DNA from: an uncultured Bacteroides sp.
GTDB taxonomy: Bacteria > Bacillota > Clostridia > Lachnospirales > Lachnospiraceae
Reading direction: 5' to 3'
NCBI GenBank assembly: GCA_945913015.1
Contig: CAMECH010000015.1
Coordinates: 1-61,283, forward strand
DNA: 61,283 nt
Positions 51,795-61,266 of the stretch are shown here, piece after piece. Position numbers and translations under genes: made by a program. The stretch's first letter is position 1. The number at the start of each line of letters is the position of its first letter. The notes beneath the pieces were generated by a model. The model was not told the origin of the DNA. It made no database searches and saw only the letters and a list, made by a program, of their open reading frames with translations.

Positions 51795-54253
51795 TAATAG
51801 CCTCTCGTCACTGTAAATCTATATGTGTTTTTCTGAAACTCTTCAAGTGCCGCATAAGTATCACCTGATACAGTCTGCTTTGCAAATCCCTGTGGCATTA
51901 CCACGAAATCAAGATGCACTGCACATGTGGCATTAACTGCCGTAACAGCATCCGACGCCTTAAATTCAAGCTTGTCCAGTGTGCCGGTCTTTCCTTTCTC
52001 CTGCCGCACAGTATTGACATTCAAAGTTATCAGATTACCCGTCCGTTGCACCAGTTCATCGGAGGTAGTCATAAACATCAGCATTACCATGAGATACTGT
52101 TCGTAGTCAAGTTTAAAAGCATCTGAAGTTTTTCCGTTGTCCTCGCATCCGACTAATGACATTACAACATTTTTTGAAGATAGGTCATCCATCTCTGTCT
52201 TGATAAGCACCACGCCCTCGCCCTTCATAAGTTCTGACCAGTCCGCAGCCGTTTCTATACCCGCAACTGCAAGCCGCAGTGCACCTGACACAGCAAGTCC
52301 CAATGCCGGATTAATTACAGCCGCCGCTTCTGATATTCCTCTGATTGTTGTATCAATGCTTTTAATTGCATATGTTGACGCATAGTTTACAACTCCGCGG
52401 AATGCCAGTATCTTATTGCGTGCTTCTTTAAGATTATCCTTGGATGAATTGTGTCCGCCATACAGATATTCAATCTCTGCTCCGTAAAGATAATTAATGT
52501 CTGATGCCATCTCATATCCGGTAAAGGATTTCTTTAACTCTGCCTGTCTCCCGCTCTTCTCTGCCTCGGCCTTTTCCTTAACATTGGTTACACGGGTTGA
52601 AAACATCCCGAAATCATATTCTGCCACATAGAATTTGAGTAACATCTCATTACCTGCTTCCGCAAAACTTCCATGTTCAAAATATGATGCCGCATCCTTA
52701 ATCATCTTACCCAGAGTAAATGAGCCGGCACCGCCGTCACTTCCCATTCCAAACTGTGCCGGTATGTCCCTTGCCTGTGTCTGCTCGTCTTCATTCAGGC
52801 TTTTCTGTGCATTCTCTAATTCTTTATTTGCTTCTTTTTTCTTACTCTTTGCTGTCTTAACTGCATTGCTGTTTTCTTCCTCAAAGCATTTCTGCAGCAT
52901 ATTATATAATTCACTGCCTGTAACCGGGTCTTTCCAGTCAGCTTTATTGAAGTTTCCCACCGGCATGTCCGAAAGCTCTGTGAGATTTATATATGAATTA
53001 CGCCAATTGCGAAGCACTGATTCTTTATTTTCCGCTAATTGCTTATATTTTGTATTCTGAGTCTTTCTCGACGCAATTTCTGACGCCATCTTTTTATATG
53101 AATCTGCACTATAGCTGTTGCCATCCTTAAAAAGACTGTCAAGCATTTTGAGTTCTTCCGTCATTCCGTTTTTGAGTTCCGAACTTACATTGCCTCCGTC
53201 AAGCACTTTCTGAAGACTGTCACGCTGCTGTTTTAACGTATCTATCTTTTTTTCGATTTTTTCTGCCTTATCAGTAAGCTTATCTGACCATTTGTCATAG
53301 CTGTCAAAGTCAATCGTATCCGAATCCCAGCTGTCTTTGTAATCATCTATTGCATCATTAAATTTTGTTCTTAATTTTCCTTCTCTTGCCTCAGAATCAT
53401 CCTGATAATCATCATACATTTTGATGTATTTTTTATCTGATTCCGAAAGCTCTTCATCTTTTTTCAGATTTTGTTTTCTGAGTAATGCCGCTTTAATCTC
53501 GTCTATATTTTTATTGTATTCATAGTAATGCTTATATGCCTGACTGTCGCCTATCCTGCCGAATTCCACGTTCGCACTGTCAAATGCACTCTGAACGGAA
53601 TCGATATATGCTGGATATTCTTTAAATTTTTTGAGTATTTCATAGTACTCCCCCGCCAGCTCCATCAATTTCCCGGCAGTATCATCCAAATCATTTTTCT
53701 TATTAATGGCATCAGCATTATTATTAATGTTTTTAACAGTATCTACGGCTTTAAGTATTTTGTCACTTACTCCGTCATCAGGTAATGCCTGCACAATCCT
53801 GAATTTCATAAAATCACCAATCTGAGTTGCAAGTACATCTTCATTACCAAGATTGGCACCGGCCACAGCCTCGTAAGATAACTTCACCGAAGCATCCTTA
53901 TACGGCATGAATCCGTTGTAACTGTCCTTTTGGAATGCCTTGAAATATTCCCATCCAATCTGGTCTGATTCCGGATTAAATGATGCTTTCACATATTTGT
54001 CCAGCTCATTCAGTGCTTCTAATGCCTCCTCATCCTGTGTGACCGCAAAAAGACCATATAACTCCTTAAGCACATTGTCATAGTAGCTGAGCACCGTTTC
54101 CCCATAGTTGTCAGCAGTCATAACTGCCTGGTTGCTGTACAGCTTAATACGTGCAAGGTCAACAAGAAAACCATTGAAGAAAATGGTCGGCACTAAAATC
54201 AATACTACCAATACAGTTATTGAACCTCTTTGGTTTTTTCTGAATAATTTCAT
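51794..54253 (-). CDS. DUF5702 / TadG-like pilus-associated protein
   Basis: 819 aa. A pilin-like N-terminus (NQRGSITVLVVLILVPTIFFNGFLVDLARIKLYSNQ) resembles TadG/DUF5702. It is followed by a long coiled-coil-rich region (about 180-480) and a glycine/hydrophobic part (about 610-680). DUF5702 proteins are restricted to clostridial Tad loci. It is the largest pilus component and probably exported and cell-wall associated. It overlaps the next gene by one base. Confidence 0.8.
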   Translation of the reverse strand: MKLFRKNQRGSITVLVVLILVPTIFFNGFLVDLARIKLYSNQAVMTADNYGETVLSYYDNVLKELYGLFAVTQDEEALEALNELDKYVKASFNPESDQIGWEYFKAFQKDSYNGFMPYKDASVKLSYEAVAGANLGNEDVLATQIGDFMKFRIVQALPDDGVSDKILKAVDTVKNINNNADAINKKNDLDDTAGKLMELAGEYYEILKKFKEYPAYIDSVQSAFDSANVEFGRIGDSQAYKHYYEYNKNIDEIKAALLRKQNLKKDEELSESDKKYIKMYDDYQDDSEAREGKLRTKFNDAIDDYKDSWDSDTIDFDSYDKWSDKLTDKAEKIEKKIDTLKQQRDSLQKVLDGGNVSSELKNGMTEELKMLDSLFKDGNSYSADSYKKMASEIASRKTQNTKYKQLAENKESVLRNWRNSYINLTELSDMPVGNFNKADWKDPVTGSELYNMLQKCFEEENSNAVKTAKSKKKEANKELENAQKSLNEDEQTQARDIPAQFGMGSDGGAGSFTLGKMIKDAASYFEHGSFAEAGNEMLLKFYVAEYDFGMFSTRVTNVKEKAEAEKSGRQAELKKSFTGYEMASDINYLYGAEIEYLYGGHNSSKDNLKEARNKILAFRGVVNYASTYAIKSIDTTIRGISEAAAVINPALGLAVSGALRLAVAGIETAADWSELMKGEGVVLIKTEMDDLSSKNVVMSLVGCEDNGKTSDAFKLDYEQYLMVMLMFMTTSDELVQRTGNLITLNVNTVRQEKGKTGTLDKLEFKASDAVTAVNATCAVHLDFVVMPQGFAKQTVSGDTYAALEEFQKNTYRFTVTRGY

Positions 54254-54289
54254 TATTATCGTGCTCCTTCTTGTTATTATTACTCCTGC

Positions 54290-54946
54290 CTACTTGAACT
54301 TACTTGTAAATTTGTTGTATGAATCCGCAACCTTCTGTGCAATATTGGATATCTCCTTGCCAAGCTTTGTATCCTCAACAATATCCACCACAAAATCAAT
54401 ATTTCTTATTAAATCATCTGTATCATTTATAATCGCTTTGCCCGTAACCGATATTGTAACTTCGTTTGACGCTCCAACCATTGAAAGGTTGATTGCAGCC
54501 TTTACAGTCTGTGTCGCTGTTGCCGTTATCTCTTTGTACACCACATAATTCTTTCTTGAAGCAGTAAACTCAACATTATCACCGGTATCAAAAAACATAT
54601 TCCGGCTCATTGACTTAAAAAATGATTCCATTGCGTAAGAGTCAAATGACATTCCGAAAAACCTGTACGGAAACAGCTTTTTGTCTGCACTGTAACTGCT
54701 CCCGACAGCATTTTTATTTACCGAATCACCTGAATATGACATCTGTGATTTGGCTGTCACATAGCTGTCTGCGCCTACATTTTTATAATATATAAGCGTA
54801 TTCTGCAGATTTGCCTGCAGATTTGCCTTCTGACACATGAAAATGGCGGCATAGAAGACTGCAAGCACCATAATCATGCAAAAAGGCAGCAGCAGTGTGG
54901 CTTCTACAACTGCAAGTCCTTTTTCTTCTTTATACAATTTCCGCAT
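54290..54946 (-). CDS. TadE-family pseudopilin
   Basis: 218 aa. The N-terminus KEEKGLAVVEATLLLPFCMIMVLAVFYAA is the TadE pattern (cleavage before a hydrophobic helix with a Glu at +5). The rest is a soluble domain with a helical end. Encoded 27 nt after the Flp pilin gene, with GGAG just before its ATG. Confidence 0.85.
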   Translation of the reverse strand: MRKLYKEEKGLAVVEATLLLPFCMIMVLAVFYAAIFMCQKANLQANLQNTLIYYKNVGADSYVTAKSQMSYSGDSVNKNAVGSSYSADKKLFPYRFFGMSFDSYAMESFFKSMSRNMFFDTGDNVEFTASRKNYVVYKEITATATQTVKAAINLSMVGASNEVTISVTGKAIINDTDDLIRNIDFVVDIVEDTKLGKEISNIAQKVADSYNKFTSKFK

Positions 54947-54973
54947 TCTCCTATGCCTCCTCCATTAATTCTT

Positions 54974-55195
54974 TTAACCAATTGTGTTTGACTGTCCCAT
55001 GATTTTTTCCCATGTTGTACTAAACCATTCTGAGATTTTTCCCCAGAATAACGCAGCCAGAAGCACCACTATAAGAATCAGAAGAACTGTTGCAACAATA
55101 CTTGATACACCGCGCTCATCCTTCTTAAAGCTGTCAATAAACATCTGTGTTCTGATAGCTGCCCCGATATAAAGATTGTCAAGAAAATCCAACAT
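54974..55195 (-). CDS. Flp1-like type IVb pilin
   Basis: 73 aa. A leader ending KKDERG is followed by VSSIVATVLLILIVVLLAALFWG, one hydrophobic helix, and a short polar tail. This matches Flp1-family pilins with cleavage after the Gly. It is the likely major subunit of the pilus. Only one such pilin gene is present in the operon. Confidence 0.85.
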   Translation of the reverse strand: MLDFLDNLYIGAAIRTQMFIDSFKKDERGVSSIVATVLLILIVVLLAALFWGKISEWFSTTWEKIMGQSNTIG

Positions 55196-55237
55196 AATTT
55201 TTCCTCCTTGATTAAAGTAAATCTATCATCATCCGGC

Positions 55238-56284
55238 TTAAAATCCGAAGCCACTCATAACCGGAACGATAACCAAAATAATAATTCCAAAAAACATAAG
55301 CATTGTAGGAATCAGAAGCTTTGACTGAATCTGCTCTCCCTTTCTTCTGGCATTATGCTTATGCTCAAGCCAGCTCTCATCATTGAGCCTGCGGAACAGG
55401 CTCACTATTTCAGAATTACCCTTTGACGCATTCTGAATAATAGCCGTTGCAAGCTTTGTTGTATAATTGTTATTGCAGCGGTTGATAAAATGGCTGTACG
55501 CCTCTGCCGTAAGGACATTATTGTTAAGCTCAGTGACTACTCTGCGCATCTCATCATATAAAGTCCCTTTGCCCGTGCTGCAGGTAAGCTTCCATGCCTG
55601 ATTTACTTCCATGCCCGCCACTGTAAGGAGCGCCATCTTTGACACCACCTGAGGAAACTCATTTTCTATATCCTCAGCTCTCCTGGTTATTGTTGCATTA
55701 ACGCTGTCATAAGGCAGATACCCCAGCATTGCAAATATAATAAATGCAATAACGCCTACAATAACACTCCTCATACCTATATTCATTGCCAGTGAAAGCC
55801 CTATTCCTGCAAATCCGGCACATATGCCCAGCAGTACATATCCAATGAGTGAAGCAAGCAGGTAATATGTATAATTCATTGCTTCTTTTTTCTCTTTGAA
55901 CTGAATACATTTAGTGAAAAGCTTCTTAATATTGGCGTTTGTTGAATCCCACCCGAGAAGCTGTATCGCACGGTATCCGGCAATAGGAATTGTATCAAGG
56001 ATTCCCATTTTTCCTTTAGACAAAGCCTCTAATCGCTTCTGCGACTCATCGCTCTTCTTTTTCAGGGCTTTTCCCTTTTTTATTTTTTTCTTGTTTTTCA
56101 TGTCATTGTCGCGTTTCATTTCCTCGACAAGCAGATTCATCTGCGACTTATAATTTTTCAGATTTTCTATCTCTATTTCTTTCATGCAGGTTGCAAGTGC
56201 ACCCACAACACCGTCACCTGCCGTCATGAAAAGAAAAGCAAACACCGCAAAACTCACAGTCGCCAATATCATGCATATAATCAT
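55238..56284 (-). CDS. tadC: Tad secretion inner-membrane protein TadC
   Basis: 348 aa, type II secretion F-domain. It has membrane segments near 5-25, 140-165, 170-200 and 320-345. The F-domain motif ENEFPQVVSKMALLTVAGMEV carries the family's conserved glycine/proline turns. The helical loop of about 100 residues after the first TM is basic. It is the second of two platform proteins, next to TadB. Confidence 0.85.
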   Translation of the reverse strand: MIICMILATVSFAVFAFLFMTAGDGVVGALATCMKEIEIENLKNYKSQMNLLVEEMKRDNDMKNKKKIKKGKALKKKSDESQKRLEALSKGKMGILDTIPIAGYRAIQLLGWDSTNANIKKLFTKCIQFKEKKEAMNYTYYLLASLIGYVLLGICAGFAGIGLSLAMNIGMRSVIVGVIAFIIFAMLGYLPYDSVNATITRRAEDIENEFPQVVSKMALLTVAGMEVNQAWKLTCSTGKGTLYDEMRRVVTELNNNVLTAEAYSHFINRCNNNYTTKLATAIIQNASKGNSEIVSLFRRLNDESWLEHKHNARRKGEQIQSKLLIPTMLMFFGIIILVIVPVMSGFGF

Positions 56285-56309
56285 ATCGCACCTTTACCCC
56301 GTCTTTCCG

Positions 56310-57068
56310 TCACACCTTGATATCACTTGCTTTCACGGCAATCACATATGATACCGCGAATATAGCCAATGCCGCTGTGGCTGCCACATGACCTACCCTC
56401 GTAGTAAACAGTGCATCAAGCAGTCCTCCGCCCATAGCCGACATTGCAACAACTATAATTACAGGCATAATCAGCATTGTTGTAGTCTCTGATTTTGCAG
56501 ACGCAATTGTTGTCATAATCTCCTGCTCAATCTCAATTTTGTCTCCGATAATCTCCTGAGTCTGAACAAGAATATCACCGAAGCGGTCACTCCGCCCCTC
56601 AATTACCGAGTAAATTGCCGCAAAGCTGTGTATATCATCAAGTCCGCTTCTGTTGGCAAAATCCTCAAACAATACTTTCAGCTCTATTCCGCCTTTTTCA
56701 TACTGCTGAATGATATTCTCAACTTCCTTCACGATATCCGCCCTGCCGCTGTATGAAATCTTCAAATCCTTAAGCGCTGATTTGACTGCCTGAGCTTCCA
56801 CATTTCCTGCCCTTACCGCTACACTCATCGACTCAAGAAAATCCTTAAACTGCAGTCTTAAATCTTTCTGCCTTTTTTTTACCGTAGACTGCGCATATAT
56901 CTTTTCAAGATATACAGCCGCCGCAAATCCCACAATTACCGACACCCAGATAATGTGGTAAAACAGCCATGCAACAACAGACATCAGTATTCCGCACACA
57001 ATATAGACAAGTATGTGTTCATATTTCTTCATATTGCACTTATAGTACACAGGCATATTAGGATTCAT
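56310..57068 (-). CDS. tadB: Tad secretion inner-membrane protein TadB
   Basis: 252 aa, type II secretion F-domain with a short N-terminus. Two TM helices (about 15-55) and one or two near the C-terminus. LRLQFKDFLESMSVAVRAGN is the F-domain pattern. It pairs with TadC to form the platform on which the TadA ATPase works. GGAG is 5 nt before the ATG. Confidence 0.85.
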   Translation of the reverse strand: MNPNMPVYYKCNMKKYEHILVYIVCGILMSVVAWLFYHIIWVSVIVGFAAAVYLEKIYAQSTVKKRQKDLRLQFKDFLESMSVAVRAGNVEAQAVKSALKDLKISYSGRADIVKEVENIIQQYEKGGIELKVLFEDFANRSGLDDIHSFAAIYSVIEGRSDRFGDILVQTQEIIGDKIEIEQEIMTTIASAKSETTTMLIMPVIIVVAMSAMGGGLLDALFTTRVGHVAATAALAIFAVSYVIAVKASDIKV

Positions 57069-57097
57069 CTTTCTCCTCCTTTTGCAATATTGTTTTT

Positions 57098-58369
57098 TTA
57101 CAGATAATCGTAAATACCGCTGCTGATAAATTTATCAGGATGTACCATTTCATTGGAAGTACGCTTAAGTGAGCCTGAAACCTTGCGCACCGTCGTATGC
57201 TCGTCCTCCTCAAACTGAAACAGCGGATTTAAGATAACTTTTCCATTCTCCATGCCGACCACCTCTGAAATTGCCATTGTCTTACGAGAGCTGTCACGCA
57301 TACGCGACAAATGGATAATTATATCAACAGCCGAAGCTATCTGCTGCCTTATTGCCTCAAGCGGCAGTCCCGGCGAACCGCTCAGCACCATCGTCTCGAG
57401 TCGGCTTATCATATCCTCAGCCGAGTTGGCATGACCCGTCGAAATACTTCCGTCATGTCCTGTGTTCATTGCCTGAAGCATATCAAGTGCCTCGGCACCT
57501 CTTACCTCACCGACAACTATTCGCTCAGGTCTCATACGCAGCGATGATTTAATTAAATCCCTCATTGTTATGGCACCTGCACCTGCTGAATTGGCATTTC
57601 TTGTCTCAAGACGGACAAGGTTCGGTATATGTTTAATCTGAAGCTCCGCTGAGTCCTCAATTGTAATAACACGCTCTGTCTGCGGAATGTAATTGGAAAG
57701 TGCATTTAAAAATGTCGTCTTACCTGAGCCTGTACCGCCGCTTATGAAAATGTTGTACTTGGCACGTACAAGCTTCTGCAAGAATACTGCCGCCTCCGGT
57801 GTTATTGAGCCGTAGTTTATAAGTTTCTGTATCGTCATTCCCTCTTCCGGGAAACGTCTTATAGTTACAATCGGGCCGTTGAGCGCTATCGGATCAAGCA
57901 CTACATTTACACGGGAACCGTCAGCAAGTCTTGTATCAACAATAGGATTACTTTCGTTAACCGAACGCCCCATATCCTGAACAAATTTGGTAATAATGCT
58001 TCTCAGTCTCTCCTGACTTTCAAAGCGGTCAGGTATCTGTTCAAGCTTTCCGTTTCTCTCGACAAATATTGTGTCATAACCGTTAATCATAACCTCGGTA
58101 ATGCTTTTGTCCTCAATAATTTTGCCGAGTATACCAAGTCCCCTGATTGACTCAAATACTGTGTCTGCCAGACTTTTGCGCGTTCTGAACGAAAGCGAAG
58201 AATAATAAGCCGCAACTTCCGGATCTTCTCTTTCTGCCTGCTGCATACGCTTTTCAAGCATCTGTTCCGCACGTTCTTTCAACTGTTCATCCGACAGTTC
58301 CGAATAGCTTGGGTCACTGCTTATAAGCCGGCGTATCTGTGCTGTTTCCTCTGTGAAAAAATCTCTCAT
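57098..58369 (-). CDS. tadA: Tad pilus assembly ATPase TadA/CpaF
   Basis: 423 aa from the ATG at 58369, with GGAGG upstream. Walker A is SGGTGSGKTT, the Asp box is RVITIEDSAEL, Walker B is RPERIVVGEVRGAEALDM, and the His box is GSISTGHANS. This is the VirB11/CpaF group. It powers pilus assembly. Its start lies 20 nt after the end of the CpaE-like gene. Confidence 0.95.
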   Translation of the reverse strand: MRDFFTEETAQIRRLISSDPSYSELSDEQLKERAEQMLEKRMQQAEREDPEVAAYYSSLSFRTRKSLADTVFESIRGLGILGKIIEDKSITEVMINGYDTIFVERNGKLEQIPDRFESQERLRSIITKFVQDMGRSVNESNPIVDTRLADGSRVNVVLDPIALNGPIVTIRRFPEEGMTIQKLINYGSITPEAAVFLQKLVRAKYNIFISGGTGSGKTTFLNALSNYIPQTERVITIEDSAELQIKHIPNLVRLETRNANSAGAGAITMRDLIKSSLRMRPERIVVGEVRGAEALDMLQAMNTGHDGSISTGHANSAEDMISRLETMVLSGSPGLPLEAIRQQIASAVDIIIHLSRMRDSSRKTMAISEVVGMENGKVILNPLFQFEEDEHTTVRKVSGSLKRTSNEMVHPDKFISSGIYDYL

Positions 58370-58388
58370 ATGCCCTCCTGCTTTCTGT

Positions 58389-59435
58389 CTAATTAACCAG
58401 TGCATCCATAAAAGCAAAATCCGTACTTGTGGCAAACATAGTTATCAGCTGCTCTGCGTCAGGATTATGTACCGCACCTATTCTTCCGCCTATCTTTACC
58501 TCTGAGTCAAGCATTTTGCCGCTGCCGCTTCCAAAATTCAGCACACGAAGCATTTTACCTCCATAGGCATTGATGATGTGCGCCTGATTAAGGAAGCACT
58601 GCATCTTCCGTGCCGAAATGGCATCTGACTTCTCAATAAGTATGATTTTCTGCACAATTTCAAATATTCTTTTGGTTTTACTGCCCATTGACGTACCCAT
58701 GTCAATCACAATGAAATCAAAGAATCCTGTTTTGCTGATATGCTGCAGAAGCTCTTCAATCTCTTCTTCCTTAATCTCATAGACATCATTAGGGCTGTCA
58801 AAATGGTTCATATAGTATAGATTCTCCATCTTAGTCTGAAGAAAGCTCTGTATTTTCATCGAAAAATTAATGTCACTTCCAAGTGAAGCTACTATTTCAC
58901 TTATACCTTTTTCAGCGTTCTGCGGAAGATAGCAGTCCTCAGATGCAATATCCTCAAAATTCAGGTAAAATGTCCTGTACCCCATAAGTGCCAGTTTGGT
59001 TGCCGTCGCCAGTGCAATTGTTGTCTTCCCGGCTCCTCCGATTGGTGAGTAGAACGCAACCATTCTGACAGTGTCAGCGCCAAGCACTCCACCGATATCG
59101 CCGCTTATCTGTGCATAAAGTTCAAGTACCTTTTTATAAATCCCGCTGATTCTCTGATACTTGTTAATCTTCGTAAAGTCACGGCATGACTCAGGCACCC
59201 CCTGCTCCTCATCAAGCAGAAGCACCGGAAGCGTACTCTTCTTAAGTGTAACCTGCCCATCATAAACTTCAGGGTTAAAAAGCAGTACATCGAACTGCTT
59301 ACTTGAAAGCGCCAGCTCAAGGCTGTGCCTGTCCGTGTACACTGACAGGTTCACTTCGTCATACTCTTCAAGTACATTGAGCAGCCTCTCAAGGTACTTC
59401 TCATTGTTGTCTGCAATTGCAATTCTGATTATCAT
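58389..59435 (-). CDS. CpaE/TadZ-like MinD-family ATPase
   Basis: 348 aa from the ATG at 59435, with GGAG at 7 nt. A degenerate receiver-like N-terminal domain (about 1-125, IRIAIADNNEKYLERLL) is followed by a MinD/ParA-type ATPase with SPIGGAGKTTIALA and FIVIDMGTSMGSK. TadZ/CpaE proteins localise the pilus machine at the cell pole. It is the first gene of the pilus operon. Confidence 0.87.
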   Translation of the reverse strand: MIIRIAIADNNEKYLERLLNVLEEYDEVNLSVYTDRHSLELALSSKQFDVLLFNPEVYDGQVTLKKSTLPVLLLDEEQGVPESCRDFTKINKYQRISGIYKKVLELYAQISGDIGGVLGADTVRMVAFYSPIGGAGKTTIALATATKLALMGYRTFYLNFEDIASEDCYLPQNAEKGISEIVASLGSDINFSMKIQSFLQTKMENLYYMNHFDSPNDVYEIKEEEIEELLQHISKTGFFDFIVIDMGTSMGSKTKRIFEIVQKIILIEKSDAISARKMQCFLNQAHIINAYGGKMLRVLNFGSGSGKMLDSEVKIGGRIGAVHNPDAEQLITMFATSTDFAFMDALVN

Positions 59436-59627
59436 GTTAATCTCCATTCCGAGCCCTTTATCATCTGCCACCACGGCCGTCCGATTCTGCTCAAAAGTAA
59501 ATATTGTTAATGCACTTAACTTTTTCTTTGAAGTACAAAGTCTTTCATAATCACTGTCAGTTCACTTTGTTTCTTTTGCACTGTACGCTCTTCTTTCAGT
59601 AATTTTATAATTTATTATTCGTATTCC
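59436..59627. other. Upstream region of the Tad operon
   Basis: About 190 bp with no gene. It should hold the pilus operon promoter, but I see no clear -35/-10 pair. Together with the adjoining hairpin element it forms the whole intergenic space before the next DUF6273 gene. Confidence 0.5.
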
Positions 59628-59745
59628 GGCTCGCACTTATCGTTCTCGCCGATTTGGGGCTTCGCCCCTGATTTTGCCTTCCCGTGGCTTTCGCCACGGA
59701 AGGCTTGCAATGGACAAAGTCCATTGCCGATTTGAGGAATTATGA
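59628..59745 (-). repeat. 118-bp triple-hairpin element, copy 2 (downstream of a DGR variable region)
   Basis: The stems are better preserved than in copy 1: GGGGC-TTC-GCCCC, a CGTGGC/GCCACG core with CCTTC/GAAGG, and a perfect 9-bp GCAATGGAC / GTCCATTGC. It follows the stop codon of the DUF6273 gene at the same distance as copy 1 does in its gene. Confidence 0.78.
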
Positions 59746-61266
59746 TTAAGGATTTACCGCTATCCACAAAGCGGGACGGACGGCGTCATGACCATAGTCG
59801 ACATAGGGGCCGTCGACGCGGACGCCGCCACCGTTGTCGACAAAGGCAGCAGAAGTCTGAAAATATCCCGGCGACCGCAGCCACCACAAGCAGTTGCCTG
59901 CGTACCAGTTTGTTGATGCACTTGCATAAGCTCCTCTGCTTACTGCATATGCCGTAGGCTTTGTCGCTCTCGCTTCGTCTGATACAAAGTATCTGTTAGC
60001 TTCATCTATACTTAAGCAGAATACATTATCACTTGTTGCATTGCCGCCCTGTGTACCATAGCTTGCATTATCAGGATTTTCTACTGTTGTTGTGATTACA
60101 GATGCTTTTTCACTGTCACCGAATGCCGTGTTATAAAACTCTGTATTAAGCCAGTTTCTTAACGTACATGTCTCCCATGTTACTTCTGTACTTGCTGTAT
60201 TGTATGGCTGGCAATCCAATCCATAACGGCTGATTACAAGTATTTTATCGCCCTGATTGTCAAGTACAAGCCACTCGATTGGCTCTGCTCCGTTGGATGT
60301 ATCATCGTCCTGCTCATATTTTCCAAATGTAATATATTCTCCAACATTTGCCGAAGGATCTTCAACAGGAGCTGCCTGTGTTGTGCTTTCTGTTGGACTC
60401 TGCGTCGGCGCCTGTGTTGTGCTTTCTGTCGGTCGCTGTGTCGGTGCCTGCGTTGTGCTTTCTGTCGGCCTCTGCGTTGTGCCTTCTGTCGGTCGCTGTG
60501 TCGGTGCCTGCGTTGTGCTTTCTGTCGGCCTCTGCGTTGTGCCTTCTGTCGGTCGCTGTGTCGGTGCCTGCGTTGTCTCTTCTTCTCCGTCATCGTCATC
60601 ATCGTCATTTTGATTGTTTACTGTTGATTCTGTCGGAAATGCTGTAGTTTCTATCGGTCTTACTGTCGGTATTACCGCTATAGTCTCAGATGGTTTTTCT
60701 GTCGGCGCCTCTGTTGATATTTCCTGTACAGTTTCCGCCGGTCTTTCTGTTGCATTCTGTACTGTTTCTTTTGTCTGTACCGGAGTTTCCTTTTTTACTT
60801 CTGTTGCAGGCTCTGTTATCGCCGCTTTGGTTTCTTTTTGCATTTCTGCTTTATTCTCATCTGCTGCCTTTGTTGCCTGCTGTCCTTCACCTTTTGATGT
60901 ATCTGCTGACGCCGTATGATTTTTTACTTCTTTCAGCTTACCGGCAATTGTATCTGTCGGAATAATTTTCTGACCTTCTTCGAGGATTGCTACTGCTTTT
61001 TCTACTCTACCTTGCTCTATATAAATATCTGCCATTGCAAGATATGCTCTCTCACATTTGGAATCAATTTTCACAGCCTCCTCATATGCTACAAGAGCTT
61101 GTTCATAATTAAATTCCGCCAGATATTTTTCCGCGAGTTTGAGCTGTCCTTTTAACTTATTTGCCGGTGTTGCCTGAATTATAAGTGTTCCAGCAATTAT
61201 TGCTGCCGCAATTACAAGCACTATTCCGACGACTGCTATGATTTTTTTGTTGTTTTTTGGTTCCAT
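59746..61266 (-). CDS. TM - TPR protein with Pro/Thr repeat stalk and a DUF6273 domain with a DGR variable region
   Basis: 506 aa. TM helix (about 9-30), TPRs (about 35-120, FNYEQALVAYEEAVKID), a Thr/Pro/Gln/Glu-rich stalk (about 125-305) with a DDDDDDGEEE acidic patch and a repeated TTQAPTQRPTE unit, then one DUF6273 domain (about 308-506) ending in the variable region and AVRPALWIAVNP. The stalk looks like a cell-wall spacer that would push the lectin-like domain outward. It has no zinc ribbon. GGAGG stands 7-8 nt before the ATG. The gene is complete, 17 bp from the window end. Confidence 0.85.
   Translation of the reverse strand: MEPKNNKKIIAVVGIVLVIAAAIIAGTLIIQATPANKLKGQLKLAEKYLAEFNYEQALVAYEEAVKIDSKCERAYLAMADIYIEQGRVEKAVAILEEGQKIIPTDTIAGKLKEVKNHTASADTSKGEGQQATKAADENKAEMQKETKAAITEPATEVKKETPVQTKETVQNATERPAETVQEISTEAPTEKPSETIAVIPTVRPIETTAFPTESTVNNQNDDDDDDGEEETTQAPTQRPTEGTTQRPTESTTQAPTQRPTEGTTQRPTESTTQAPTQRPTESTTQAPTQSPTESTTQAAPVEDPSANVGEYITFGKYEQDDDTSNGAEPIEWLVLDNQGDKILVISRYGLDCQPYNTASTEVTWETCTLRNWLNTEFYNTAFGDSEKASVITTTVENPDNASYGTQGGNATSDNVFCLSIDEANRYFVSDEARATKPTAYAVSRGAYASASTNWYAGNCLWWLRSPGYFQTSAAFVDNGGGVRVDGPYVDYGHDAVRPALWIAVNP
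59758..59898 (-). other. DGR variable region VR3 (C-terminal)
   Basis: 141 bp, residues 457-503, gap-free with VR1 and VR2. Distinct codons here include TTT, ACT, TCT, TTT, GAC, GGT, GGC, CGC, GTC, GAC, CCC, GAC, TAT, CAT and GAC at columns where the other copies have other NNY codons ending in the same base. It differs from them outside the pattern at one codon (TTG for TGG). Confidence 0.85.
60421..60576 (-). repeat. 60-bp tandem repeat in the stalk region
   Basis: About 2.6 copies of a 60-bp unit, nearly identical, encode the TTQAPTQRPTEGTTQRPTES unit of 20 residues. Unit length is a multiple of three, so stalk length can vary in frame. Confidence 0.85.

Noticed and set aside
60234-60608. 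Frames rich in RRHRHSDRQKAQ-type repeats
   Set aside because: They are off-frame readings of the Pro/Thr stalk repeat of the DUF6273 protein.
37942-61266. A template repeat or reverse transcriptase of the DGR inside the window
   Set aside because: I looked for the constant tail on both strands and for polymerase motifs in all frames. Only the target genes contain the tail and none shows the motifs.
37942-61266. Calling the DUF6273 proteins formylglycine-generating enzymes or sulfatase modifiers
   Set aside because: The fold may be related, but no catalytic cysteine pair of that enzyme is seen. Binding is the more cautious reading.
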